DNA from: SAR86 cluster bacterium
GTDB lineage: Bacteria; Pseudomonadota; Gammaproteobacteria; Magnimaribacterales; Magnimaribacteraceae
DNA: 56,723 nt
Direction of reading: 5' to 3'
NCBI GenBank assembly: GCA_022447065.1
Contig: JAKUUM010000012.1
Coordinates: 1-56,723, forward strand
Part shown: piece by piece, positions 1 through 7,716 of the stretch
Layout of the letters: every line of letters begins with the position of its first letter
Numbering within the stretch: the stretch's first letter is position 1
The notes under the pieces: generated by a model
What the model was told of the DNA's origin: nothing
What the model saw: the letters and a program-made list of their open reading frames with translations, nothing else
Databases searched by the model: none
Program-made: the position numbers and the translations under genes

Positions 1-693
1 ACAGTAGATAAAGTCACACAAGTGGTTTATCCGGTAGATAAAGCGAGGAAAAGGGAGTTGCTGGCTTATTGTATAAAAGAAGAAAACTGGTTTCAAGTTT
101 TGGTTTTTTCGAGGACAAAACATGGTGCGAACAAACTGGCAGTTCAATTAAACAAAGAAGGTATAGACGCAGATGCTTTTCATGGAAACAAATCTCAAGC
201 TCAGAGAACAAGAGCTTTAGAAGATTTTAAAGATGCCAAGACACAAGTATTAGTAGCTACTGATATTGCCTCCAGAGGTATAGATATTAATTTATTACCC
301 CAAGTTGTTAATTTTGACCTTCCGTATGTACCGGAAGATTACATTCATCGTATAGGAAGAACCGCCAGAGCCGGCCAAGAAGGGAAAGCGGTTTCTCTAG
401 TAAGTGCTGATGAGCATAAATTATTGTTCGATATTGAAAAGCTATTGAAACATGAGATTCCACGCAAGATCATCCAGGGTTTTGAGCCAACTCAAAATTT
501 AAGATCTGCTCCGCCGAAGCCTAAAACAGGTAACAAAGGTAAAGGCAGGCCCCAGGGAGATTTCAAAAGTTCACGAAAGGCAAGACCTTCGAGAAGCAAG
601 GTTGTTTGGCACAAAAAAAGACCAAAGAAAAATTCTGCCAAAAAAGGCAGAGCAGTTGGGATATTTAAGCAGGGAAATTTGGTTAGGGTTTAG
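1..693 (+). CDS. rhlE: DEAD-box RNA helicase, RhlE type, C-terminal part (5' end outside window)
   Basis: The reading frame is open from the first base, so the window cuts the gene; only the second RecA-like domain and the tail remain (230 codons). Helicase motif IV (VLVFSRTK, about residue 34 of the visible part), motif V ([11 protein letters not shown], about 83-96) and motif VI ([12 protein letters not shown], about 114-125) are intact. They are followed by a tail of roughly 65 residues rich in Lys/Arg, as in RhlE proteins that act on structured RNA and ribosome assembly. The frame before the GTG at 22 continues with residues typical of RhlE, so that GTG is not the start. The last 60 bases recur in diverged form at 2796-2853. 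Family call is firm; RhlE versus another DEAD-box subgroup rests on the linker and tail. Confidence 0.93.
   Translation, partial: TVDKVTQVVYPVDKARKRELLAYCIKEENWFQVLVFSRTKHGANKLAVQLNKEGIDADAFHGNKSQAQRTRALEDFKDAKTQVLVATDIASRGIDINLLPQVVNFDLPYVPEDYIHRIGRTARAGQEGKAVSLVSADEHKLLFDIEKLLKHEIPRKIIQGFEPTQNLRSAPPKPKTGNKGKGRPQGDFKSSRKARPSRSKVVWHKKRPKKNSAKKGRAVGIFKQGNLVRV
632..693 (+). repeat. rhlE 3' end, copy A of a direct repeat
   Basis: The last codons of rhlE, from ATTCTGCC to the TAG stop, are repeated in the same orientation at 2796-2853. Shared runs include AAAAAGGCAGAGCAGTTGG and GGTTAGGGTTTA. By hand alignment the copies agree at roughly 85 per cent, with a few one- or two-base indels. Copy A is the functional one, since it still encodes the helicase C-terminus. 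Confidence 0.8.
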
Positions 694-807
694 ATTTTTT
701 TTATATTCTTACTCATGAAAAAAAGAATGTTAAGAAAATAATCTAGTCAGGTTCAACAGTCTCTTAATCATGCGTTTGCAGGTCCAATCCCTGAAGGAAC
801 GACTTCT

Positions 808-1842
808 TTAATCAATGATCAGGTCTAGATTATATTGATCAATGTGGATCAAAATTTCACTAATAATTCTCTCTGGCTTGTCAACAAATAACCAGTGACC
901 TGCTTCTAGCTCAATATTAGTGTAAGGACCCTTCATAAACTCAGCCATGGCATCTATAGCTACCCTGCCTACAGCGCCATCTTGATTTCCCCATAGGAAA
1001 AGAGTAGGTGTCTTTACTTCTAGGCTGACGACACTATCTTGACTAGAAAGACCAGTATCTCCCATAGCTCGATACCAGTTTAATGCTGAGGTCAACGCTT
1101 CTGGCTCACTGAATACATCAATATATTCTTTCTTCTTTTCCTCTGACATGCCCTCATACAATGTCTTGAGAACGCTGAAGTTATTAAAGCTGAAGAAAGT
1201 TTCTGGTAGCCAAGGGGTTTGAAAAAAAGCAAAGTAACTACTTCTAGCCTGTTGATCAGGGTCATCCAGTAACGCCGCACTAAAAGCTGCAGGATGAGCA
1301 ATTGATAAAGCAGTCCAACTGGTGATCCTTGAAGGATTGGTTAACACAGCTGACCAACCTACAACAGCACCCCAATCATGACCTATTAGATGAAATTCTT
1401 CTGCACCTATAGTATCTGCTACTGCAAACACATCTTTGGTAAGCTTAGAAACTGTGTAGGACTCCAATGTTTCAGGTCGAGCATCTGGACTATATCCACG
1501 TTGATCAAATGCGACCACACGATAGCCAGCCTCTTCAAGGGGTCTAATTAGATCAACCCACATGGCAGAAGTAACAGGGAATCCATGTAAAAGAATCACT
1601 ACTTTCTTAGAAAAGTCCCCATTAAATCCAGCTATTCGTGCTCGAAAAGTCATATCTCCTATACTAATGTTGACTATACCGTTACCTATAGTTGGACTGA
1701 ATTTCGGTAGGTCTTTTGTAGCATTAGTATGAGAGAAATTAGAATCCATCGACATCTTTGAACCTGTTATAAAAATTAGTAACAGCAAGATTAACAGTAG
1801 AAAAGCTCCTAAAAATAGATATTTAAAAATTCTTAAAGTCAT
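808..1842 (-). CDS. Membrane-anchored or exported alpha/beta hydrolase, epoxide hydrolase/dehalogenase-like
   Basis: This 344-residue protein starts with a strongly hydrophobic segment (about residues 6-27), an N-terminal anchor or uncleaved signal. An alpha/beta-hydrolase fold follows. HGFP at 86-89 supplies the oxyanion hole, GHDWG at 154-158 carries an Asp nucleophile (Asp156), and AGHW near 314-317 carries the probable catalytic His316. An Asp rather than Ser nucleophile, with an HGxP motif, is characteristic of epoxide hydrolases and haloalkane dehalogenases. The cap domain lies around 190-260. The substrate cannot be read from the sequence. It is the first of three minus-strand genes between the two rhlE 3'-end copies and stands alone, with 71 bases to its upstream neighbour. 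Confidence 0.85.
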   Translation of the reverse strand: MTLRIFKYLFLGAFLLLILLLLIFITGSKMSMDSNFSHTNATKDLPKFSPTIGNGIVNISIGDMTFRARIAGFNGDFSKKVVILLHGFPVTSAMWVDLIRPLEEAGYRVVAFDQRGYSPDARPETLESYTVSKLTKDVFAVADTIGAEEFHLIGHDWGAVVGWSAVLTNPSRITSWTALSIAHPAAFSAALLDDPDQQARSSYFAFFQTPWLPETFFSFNNFSVLKTLYEGMSEEKKKEYIDVFSEPEALTSALNWYRAMGDTGLSSQDSVVSLEVKTPTLFLWGNQDGAVGRVAIDAMAEFMKGPYTNIELEAGHWLFVDKPERIISEILIHIDQYNLDLIID

Positions 1843-1913
1843 AGTTTCTTCATAATCTTCCCCCTAATCAAAACTCTCCTCATGTATCTTAAAGTATAAC
1901 TTTTTCTTATTTC

Positions 1914-2369
1914 TTATCTTCTTCTGTCTCTACTGGAAGAATGGGAATGTATGACTTTCCATTTTCCTTCGACCTTTTTAAACAGGAAAGTCTGGTAACC
2001 GGTTTTATCAAACTCTCTGTCATTTCTTTTTACTTTCCCCTTCACTTCAGTATCAGCAAGAGCCCACGCAAAATCATTTTCTATATGTATTTGGATGTTA
2101 TTAAAATTCAACTCTAAGAAATATAAAGCATCCTTTTCGGGTTCAACGTGATTCTCTACTAAATCAGCAAGTCCTACATTTTGCCCACCAGATTCAAAAT
2201 ATCTCGCACCCTCAAAATCAAAAAAATGTTCTTTGAAAGGTATGCCATCTCCATTCTCCCATCCAAACTCCACAGAATTAATAATATTTTTTATCTTGCT
2301 TTCATCTAAAGGACCTGCCACCAAAGCAAAATTAAGCATTAATCCAATAACTGCGAAATAAATCTTCAT
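1914..2369 (-). CDS. Secreted SnoaL/DUF4440-like protein
   Basis: The protein has 151 residues, with a signal peptide of about 18 ([19 protein letters not shown]). The remainder has the length and layout of an NTF2-like (SnoaL/DUF4440) cone fold: an N-terminal helix, a segment ending in FRGAxY-like aromatic positions, and a C-terminal strand pair closing with [14 protein letters not shown], the usual xGxWKIxHxH ending of DUF4440 proteins. Such proteins are small enzymes or binding proteins, and no catalytic residue can be assigned. A good purine-rich ribosome site (AGGAGG-like) lies just upstream of the ATG. Family is likely; function unknown. Confidence 0.65.
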   Translation of the reverse strand: MKIYFAVIGLMLNFALVAGPLDESKIKNIINSVEFGWENGDGIPFKEHFFDFEGARYFESGGQNVGLADLVENHVEPEKDALYFLELNFNNIQIHIENDFAWALADTEVKGKVKRNDREFDKTGYQTFLFKKVEGKWKVIHSHSSSRDRRR

Positions 2370-2502
2370 GTTTCCTCCTTATTTGATATCCTTTTATAAA
2401 ATTCATGAGTTTTCTCCTAATCTAAAGAACCTAGCATAGCACTAAGTAAATCCAAGAATCAGTTGGAATTTTGAAGCAAAGGAATTTGATCGGGACAGTA
2501 AA

Positions 2503-2727
2503 CTAAAACCAAGACTTTCTCTGATCCCTAGCCACTTCCCTGCATAATTTTTTTAGATAGGCATCAGCATCTACTTGAGTTGGGTTGAAGGTCATGCTTT
2601 CTGCTATATCTCTGTAGATTTGATCTCTCATGCAATTTTGATAAGGAGACATCAAATAATAAATGCCGATACTAACTAATATCAGTACAGCAAGGGCAAA
2701 GTAGAGCTGTCTGATATTTTTAATCAA
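2503..2727 (-). CDS. Small single-pass membrane protein, unknown function
   Basis: A 74-residue ORF with one clear transmembrane segment (about residues 8-26, LYFALAVLILVSIGIYYL) is followed by a soluble tail of about 48 residues that holds two Cys (about 32 and 62) and many charged residues. The tail pattern (MRDQIYRD, YLKKLCREVARD) looks like amphipathic helices on the periplasmic or cytoplasmic side. I do not recognise the family. It sits alone in the patch between the two rhlE 3'-end copies, and its reality rests on composition and the ordered TM-plus-tail layout. Confidence 0.5.
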   Translation of the reverse strand: MIKNIRQLYFALAVLILVSIGIYYLMSPYQNCMRDQIYRDIAESMTFNPTQVDADAYLKKLCREVARDQRKSWF

Positions 2728-2795
2728 ATGCTTTTCGTTTTTTCATATGCCCTCAGTATACCCTCTGCAAAAGGGTGCAAAAGCCTTAAATCAAC

Positions 2796-2853
2796 ATTCT
2801 TAAAAAGGCAGAGCAGTTGGAATATTGTAGCAAGGGATTTTGGTTAGGGTTTA
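2796..2853 (+). repeat. rhlE: Diverged second copy of the rhlE 3' end (copy B)
   Basis: This stretch repeats 632-693 in direct orientation with small differences. Read in the rhlE frame it now contains a stop (GGAATATTGTAG), so it is a non-coding relic. It ends immediately before the stop codon of the aldo/keto reductase at 2857. It brackets, with copy A, a 2.1-kb patch of three minus-strand genes. It could be a recombination scar, or the far end of an insertion at the rhlE stop; no integrase is present. Confidence 0.78.
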
Positions 2854-2856
2854 ATT

Positions 2857-3837
2857 TTAATCACGATCCAAAGAGGCCATTCCTGAAGATGTATAACGGT
2901 CCCCAGCAATTTTACTTGGAGAGAAGAGTTTATCTAGCTCTGATAGCTCCGTAACATTCAATGAAAGATTAACAGCAGAAGCATTTTCTTCGAGGTACTT
3001 AACATGTTTAGTACCTGGTATTGGTGCAATGAAATCTCCCTTGGCAAGTAACCAAGCAAGTCCGAGTTGACCCTTTGAACAGCCCTTAGCCATTGCGAGC
3101 TCGCCTAATTCTTCGACCAAACATAAATTTTTTTCCAAGTTTTCACCCTGGAACCGTGGCATGGTTGAGCGCATATCTCCCTTACTAGCTATGGATTCAC
3201 CATCTTTGATTACCCCAGTCAATATTGCACGCCCCATAGGGCTAAATGGTACAAACCCCACACCCAGCTCTTGGCAAGCTTCAAGCACGTATGCTTCTGG
3301 ATCCCTGGTCCACAATGAATACTCTGACTGAACAGCTGAAATAGGATGGATAGCGTGCGCTTTTCGAAGTGTTTGTGCAGAAACCTCAGATAATCCTAGG
3401 TATCGAACTTTTCCTGCTTCCACTAGTAAGGACATAGCACCAACTGTGTCTTCGATAGGTACATCAGGGTCAAGACGGTGTAGATAGTAAAGGTCAATTA
3501 TATCGGTTTCCAGCCGTGCTAGACTTTCATCACAACGTGTCACTACTTGGTCAGGGTGACCGTCTATACCTCGCTTACCATCTTTCACGTTGATACCAAA
3601 CTTTGTGGCAAGTTGCATTTCAGTACGGCGACCTTTGAGTACGCGACCCACCAATTTCTCGTTGTGTCCCATGCCATAGACATTTGCGGTATCCAGGAAT
3701 GTTACACCGATATCAAGTGCTCGATGGAGAGTTCTTTCAGATTCTACCGGATCTGCTTCGCCGTATGCCTGAGACATTCCCATGCAGCCAAGACCAATGG
3801 CGCTTACCTCAAGGTCACCTAAATTAACTGTTTTCAT
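2857..3837 (-). CDS. Aldo/keto reductase
   Basis: This 326-residue NADPH-dependent oxidoreductase of the AKR superfamily forms a TIM barrel. The catalytic tetrad is visible: Asp49 and Tyr54 (FLDTANVYG), Lys79 (ATKFG) and His120 (YYLHRLD). The C-terminal cofactor region contains the IPGTK sequence typical of AKRs. The opening [12 protein letters not shown] and overall length fit the YakC/IolS-like group that reduces small aldehydes or ketones. A lone minus-strand gene, it shares a short divergent region with the amidohydrolase at 3993. Base composition is richer in GC than most of the window (hand count 42-47 per cent on two 60-base lines). The physiological substrate is unknown. Confidence 0.92.
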   Translation of the reverse strand: MKTVNLGDLEVSAIGLGCMGMSQAYGEADPVESERTLHRALDIGVTFLDTANVYGMGHNEKLVGRVLKGRRTEMQLATKFGINVKDGKRGIDGHPDQVVTRCDESLARLETDIIDLYYLHRLDPDVPIEDTVGAMSLLVEAGKVRYLGLSEVSAQTLRKAHAIHPISAVQSEYSLWTRDPEAYVLEACQELGVGFVPFSPMGRAILTGVIKDGESIASKGDMRSTMPRFQGENLEKNLCLVEELGELAMAKGCSKGQLGLAWLLAKGDFIAPIPGTKHVKYLEENASAVNLSLNVTELSELDKLFSPSKIAGDRYTSSGMASLDRD

Positions 3838-3992
3838 CTTTGGCTTTTTTCCTTTTTTTATTGATTATAACAATATCCTACTATGATAAATGCTATGCCC
3901 TACCCTTTGCTTTACAACCTTGATGTTTATGTTCAAAGCAATCAGAATAGTATCGAATTAGTATTGAAAAAATTGATTAATTAGATGGTCTA

Positions 3993-5153
3993 ATGACGTA
4001 TGCAGGTGATCGCATAATTTTTGATGCCGACAGCCACTTGATGGAATTGCCGGATTTTCTAAGTGCCCACGCGAGCGCTGATATTCGTGACAGCCTTCCC
4101 AGCCTAAATGAATCCCTAATAGGTCAATTTGATCCAGATGCTCATGTGGGGGAGATGGGTCATAGCCCTGAGAATGTTAAGCGTCTCTTAGCTTTAGGGA
4201 ATAATCTAACCAAAGGTCCCAAGTGGCATGATGCGTTAGGTGCCTTTAACGGCAAAGAGCGTGGTCAAGCACTAGACCTCCTCGGGTTTCAGAAGCAGGT
4301 TATTTTTTCTTCCTTTTGTGCCCGCTTAATTTTTGGGACTTCTAGTGACGATATTGCTTACGGTGCTGCTGCTGCTCACAATCGAGCTATGAACGCCTTT
4401 TGTGAGATGGATCCTAGATTGATTGGTGTCGCTATGGTGCCTTTTCAAGATCCTGTCCGAGCTTTAGTAGAGATCAAACATGCTTTAAAACTAAAGCTAG
4501 GAGCTGTATGGATTGCGGCCAACGCGCCCGGAGGACGCTCACCTGGACACCCGGAACATCAACACCTTTGGGCTACGCTTGCTGAAGCTGGCTTACCATT
4601 CATTTTACATGTTGGCAGTGCTCCATTAACAATAGGTGATGAATGGATGAATGATGGAATGACCAGTAATTTGAGCGCTCGAGGTGGCGCTGAAGTGATT
4701 GGGAGCAAAGATCTCACGACAATTCATTTCGCTTCGAACCGTTTTATTTCGACTATGGTGTTGGATGGAGTTCTTGAAGCTCACCCCAACTTAAAAGGAG
4801 GTGTAATTGAAATTGGGGCGGGTTGGGTCCCAGACATGATTAGAAGATTGGATCACGCAGTTGAGATCTGGTCTCGTTCTGAGCCTCAGTTGGCGAAAAT
4901 GAAGCGTCGACCCAGAGAGCAGATAGCTGAGCAACTACGATTTACTCCCTACCCATTTGAAGATGTTGCGCAACTTGTTTCTGAATCAAGTTCTGATTTG
5001 TATATGTTTTCTTCGGATTATCCACATGCGGAAGGTGGTCGTGATCCAATCGGTCGGTTTGTTCGCTCAACAGAATCCTTATCTAAAATCGATCGCGAGA
5101 AATTCTTTTCTAAGAACTTTATAAATCTATATCCAAACGCTGTCGTTTCTTGA
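3993..5153 (+). CDS. Amidohydrolase family 2 metal-dependent hydrolase/decarboxylase
   Basis: The 386-residue protein belongs to the ACMSD/gamma-resorcylate-decarboxylase branch of amidohydrolases (Amidohydro_2). Supporting motifs are the N-terminal metal site FDADSHLME (Asp11, Asp13, His15), a central LHVGS and the hallmark C-terminal FSSDYPHAEGG (Asp342, His345). Members are zinc- or manganese-dependent cytoplasmic enzymes that decarboxylate or hydrolyse aromatic or heterocyclic acids. The gene is monocistronic. It uses more CGN arginine codons and more GC (47-55 per cent on two hand-counted lines) than the typical gene here (30 per cent on one comparison line), which suggests recent transfer, possibly together with the divergent aldo/keto reductase. 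The exact substrate cannot be inferred. Confidence 0.9.
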   Translation: MTYAGDRIIFDADSHLMELPDFLSAHASADIRDSLPSLNESLIGQFDPDAHVGEMGHSPENVKRLLALGNNLTKGPKWHDALGAFNGKERGQALDLLGFQKQVIFSSFCARLIFGTSSDDIAYGAAAAHNRAMNAFCEMDPRLIGVAMVPFQDPVRALVEIKHALKLKLGAVWIAANAPGGRSPGHPEHQHLWATLAEAGLPFILHVGSAPLTIGDEWMNDGMTSNLSARGGAEVIGSKDLTTIHFASNRFISTMVLDGVLEAHPNLKGGVIEIGAGWVPDMIRRLDHAVEIWSRSEPQLAKMKRRPREQIAEQLRFTPYPFEDVAQLVSESSSDLYMFSSDYPHAEGGRDPIGRFVRSTESLSKIDREKFFSKNFINLYPNAVVS

Positions 5154-5185
5154 TATTACTTATTTCTGTTCTTTTGGTCTTTCTT

Positions 5186-5800
5186 TTACACCTTTGCACT
5201 GGGTCGCTCAGACACTTCTTTATGCCATCGAAATAAATGTCTCAGCGTAGAATCTGGTTTCAGAGCAACCATAGCTGTAGCAAAATCTATAGCTGAAAGA
5301 AGAGTAATATCAGCAATAGTATAGCGAGCCCCTGCAACGAACTGAATGGTCGAGAATTCATTATTGAGTCGCTCATAGAAATTTTTCGTATTCTTATCAC
5401 TAGTTTCTTTGGCCTCTGGGATTTGTTTAAATCTACCTAACTTTCCTACTATTGGACCATTTACCCAGGAAGTTCCTATTTGTGTCCAAAGCTCAAGTTC
5501 AATTTGCCGATTCCTACTTTCCACATAAGCCAATTCAAAGGCGTCTACACCAAACAGATTTGGTTCAGGGTGAATCTCCTCTAGATAACGACATATAGCT
5601 ACAGATTCTGAAATACAGCGACCATCATCAAGTTCCAACACTGGAATCTTTCCGCTAGGGTTCTTTTTAAGGAAATCTTTCGTTTTATGTTCTCCCTTGG
5701 CTATATCGCAGTTGATTAATTCAAGTTCTATATCTTTCTCCGCAGCAAATATTTTGACGCGTCGGGGATTGGGTGCTCCTGGGTAGTCGTATAACTTCAT
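5186..5800 (-). CDS. Glutathione S-transferase
   Basis: The product is a 204-residue GST. The N-terminal thioredoxin-like domain begins MKLYDYPGAPNPRR and carries the cis-proline (KIPVLEL, Pro53) and the glutathione-binding Glu65-Ser66 pair (ISESVAICRYLEE). A helical C-terminal domain follows (about 85-204). The frame is open up to 5959, but the extra 53 residues would overlap the aminotransferase gene and lack GST character, so the start is placed at the ATG at 5800, ten bases after the upstream stop. It is the last gene of the operon starting at 10818. GSTs detoxify electrophiles or act in ring and sulfur-compound catabolism; which applies here is open. Confidence 0.88.
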   Translation of the reverse strand: MKLYDYPGAPNPRRVKIFAAEKDIELELINCDIAKGEHKTKDFLKKNPSGKIPVLELDDGRCISESVAICRYLEEIHPEPNLFGVDAFELAYVESRNRQIELELWTQIGTSWVNGPIVGKLGRFKQIPEAKETSDKNTKNFYERLNNEFSTIQFVAGARYTIADITLLSAIDFATAMVALKPDSTLRHLFRWHKEVSERPSAKV

Positions 5801-5810
5801 CAGCTTAGTA

Positions 5811-6938
5811 TTAAGTGAATATGTCTGGAAATATTCTAGATAAACCTTTAGATAAAAGCACCAATCCTTTAGTGAATTCTTCCTCCTTGGATCCCAAACC
5901 AATTCTAACAAATTTATCCATTCCAAAACTATCTCCTGGAACAATAAATACTCCTTCATTGGTTCTTAAGTCATGTATTAAGTCAGTGCTATTAATGTCC
6001 ATATCGTATTCGACAAAAACAAAACCGCCTGCTTCTGGCTTTATAAAAGAGAGATGGTTTGAGTAAGGTAAAACCCATTTCGTGAAAGTAACTAAATTTC
6101 TGTTTAGCAAATCTTTTGTTCTTTTTCTTAACCTGGTTATTGTTTCTGGTTCAAGTACTTTAGAAGCAATATGCTGAGATAGATGTGAACTAGCTACGGT
6201 TGTGTAATCTTTAATTTCCCATGCTTTAGTTACTACACTTTCATCAGCAGCTATCCACCCTATTCTCAGACCTGGATGAGAGTAAGATTTTGATAACCCA
6301 GAAGTTATTATCGTCTTTTCATAAATATGTTGGAAACTTATTGTTCCAAGATTTGAAAGCTCTGCTCCTATATAAATCTCATCGGAAAGTATGTAAGCAC
6401 CAACCTTATCAGCTATTTCAATAATTTCTTTCATCTCTTCTTCACTTAGTATCGAACCAGTTGGGTTATTGGGGTTACATATAGAAATAACTTTGGTTTT
6501 GTCGGTGACTACTTGAGACAGTAAATCTAATTCCCATCCCCATTTTTCTTTTTTAACTAAAGGAACATAATCAACCTTCGCACCTAGGGCTTCGGCAATT
6601 CCATTAAAGGATAGGTAATTTGGTGTCATCATAACTACCCTATCTCCTTGGGAAACCGTTAAACAGGCAGATAAAAAAATTGCTTCAGAAGACCCTGAAG
6701 TAACCAATACATTTTTTTCATCATATTCTTTGTATAAATTAGAAATTCTTTGTCTTAGTAAAGGACTACCTTGTGTATATCCGTAGCCTATCGGTATATT
6801 AATAAGCTCCTCCAACTCTTCAGCATTCATCAACTCTTTGAGGGAAAGTGGTTCAACTCCACTTTCGGTTAAGTTTACTTCTACTGAGTTTTCATAGAGA
6901 GATTGAATTCTCTCTAATTCAAAAGGTGGAAATTTCAT
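5811..6938 (-). CDS. PLP-dependent aminotransferase class I/II
   Basis: This 375-residue fold-type I aminotransferase shows NPNNPTG at 155-161, the PLP-ring Asp186 and Tyr189 (SDEIY), the Schiff-base Lys217 in SGLSKSYSHPG, and the substrate-carboxylate Arg near the C-terminus (FVRIGLG). The N-terminus (NLTESGVEPLSLKEL) differs from AspC/TyrB types and recalls valine/pyruvate or capreomycidine-synthase-like members; substrate specificity is not assignable. Its ATG directly abuts the stop codon of the enoyl-CoA hydratase gene, indicating translational coupling, and it precedes the GST by ten bases. The length is normal. Confidence 0.9.
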   Translation of the reverse strand: MKFPPFELERIQSLYENSVEVNLTESGVEPLSLKELMNAEELEELINIPIGYGYTQGSPLLRQRISNLYKEYDEKNVLVTSGSSEAIFLSACLTVSQGDRVVMMTPNYLSFNGIAEALGAKVDYVPLVKKEKWGWELDLLSQVVTDKTKVISICNPNNPTGSILSEEEMKEIIEIADKVGAYILSDEIYIGAELSNLGTISFQHIYEKTIITSGLSKSYSHPGLRIGWIAADESVVTKAWEIKDYTTVASSHLSQHIASKVLEPETITRLRKRTKDLLNRNLVTFTKWVLPYSNHLSFIKPEAGGFVFVEYDMDINSTDLIHDLRTNEGVFIVPGDSFGMDKFVRIGLGSKEEEFTKGLVLLSKGLSRIFPDIFT

Positions 6939-7700
6939 TTATGAACCTGAAAATTTAGGTTTTCTCCTTTCTAAAGAGGCCGAGATACCTTCTTTAAAAT
7001 CATTCGTAGATTGAAGGCGTATTTGCTCAGAAAGTTCCCGAACAACTATTTCCTCTACTTGGTCTGCTAAACCTGCCCTGATGGTAGATCTAATTGATGT
7101 TACTGCCAATGGTCCAGCTTCAGAAATCTCTTCTGCTAACTCTATAGCTCTACTCCTAACATCGGATAATGGAACAAGGTAATCTATAAGTCCTATATCC
7201 AGAGCTGCTTCTCCTTTTAATCTTCTACCGGTTAACATCATCATCGCTGCATTTTGATTCCCTACCACTCTTGGCAAAGTGACCGTAGTTCCAAAGCCCT
7301 GATGGAAACCCAACCTAGAGAAATTAGCACTGAATCTTGATTCCGCACATCCTACTCGAAAGTCAGCCACTAAACTTAAACCCAAGCCACCACCGATTGC
7401 CCCTCCTTGGACAGATGCAACAACAGGTTTTTTGTTTCTAAATAATCGCACTGCTTGTATATACAACTCAGAATAAGGATCAGTCTTGTCATGCATATCT
7501 CTATCTTTGCCAAAATTAGCTCCCGCACAAAAATGTTTTCCCTCAGAACACAATACAACACATCTACATTCACTATCTTGATCAAAGCTGTCAAAGGCAT
7601 CAGCAATGCTGGATATCAACTTATAGTCAAAATGATTATTTGGAGGTCTTTTAATTTCAACTATTCCTACATGATTTTCTAGAGTTACATCTAAATCCAT
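6939..7700 (-). CDS. Enoyl-CoA hydratase/isomerase family protein
   Basis: This crotonase-fold protein of 253 residues has the two oxyanion-hole segments (HFCAGANFG and GGAIGGGLGLSLVADF) and a typical C-terminal helix region. It acts on acyl-CoA thioesters in the cytoplasm, with hydration or isomerisation most likely. A start at 7712 is also open, but the bases GGAGAAGA just before the second ATG form a strong ribosome site only for the ATG at 7700, so that one is preferred. The gene sits 16 bases behind the alkylsulfatase-like gene and abuts the aminotransferase, in one operon. Which CoA ester it uses is unknown. Confidence 0.88.
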   Translation of the reverse strand: MDLDVTLENHVGIVEIKRPPNNHFDYKLISSIADAFDSFDQDSECRCVVLCSEGKHFCAGANFGKDRDMHDKTDPYSELYIQAVRLFRNKKPVVASVQGGAIGGGLGLSLVADFRVGCAESRFSANFSRLGFHQGFGTTVTLPRVVGNQNAAMMMLTGRRLKGEAALDIGLIDYLVPLSDVRSRAIELAEEISEAGPLAVTSIRSTIRAGLADQVEEIVVRELSEQIRLQSTNDFKEGISASLERRKPKFSGS

Positions 7701-7716
7701 TTCTTCTCCCATTGTT

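Noticed and set aside
742-829. Short open frame SSQVQQSLNHAFAGPIPEG... ending at TAG just before the first hydrolase
   Set aside because: It has protein-like composition, but no start codon, no ribosome site and no recognised family; it overlaps the hydrolase 3' end, so it stays a curiosity (possible relic).
2760-2776. Small hairpin ACCCT-CTGCAAA-AGGGT
   Set aside because: Five-base stem, no T-run and no gene end that needs it; not convincing as a terminator.
5801-5959. N-terminal extension of the GST frame
   Set aside because: It overlaps the aminotransferase gene, shows no GST similarity, and a normal GST start exists at 5800.
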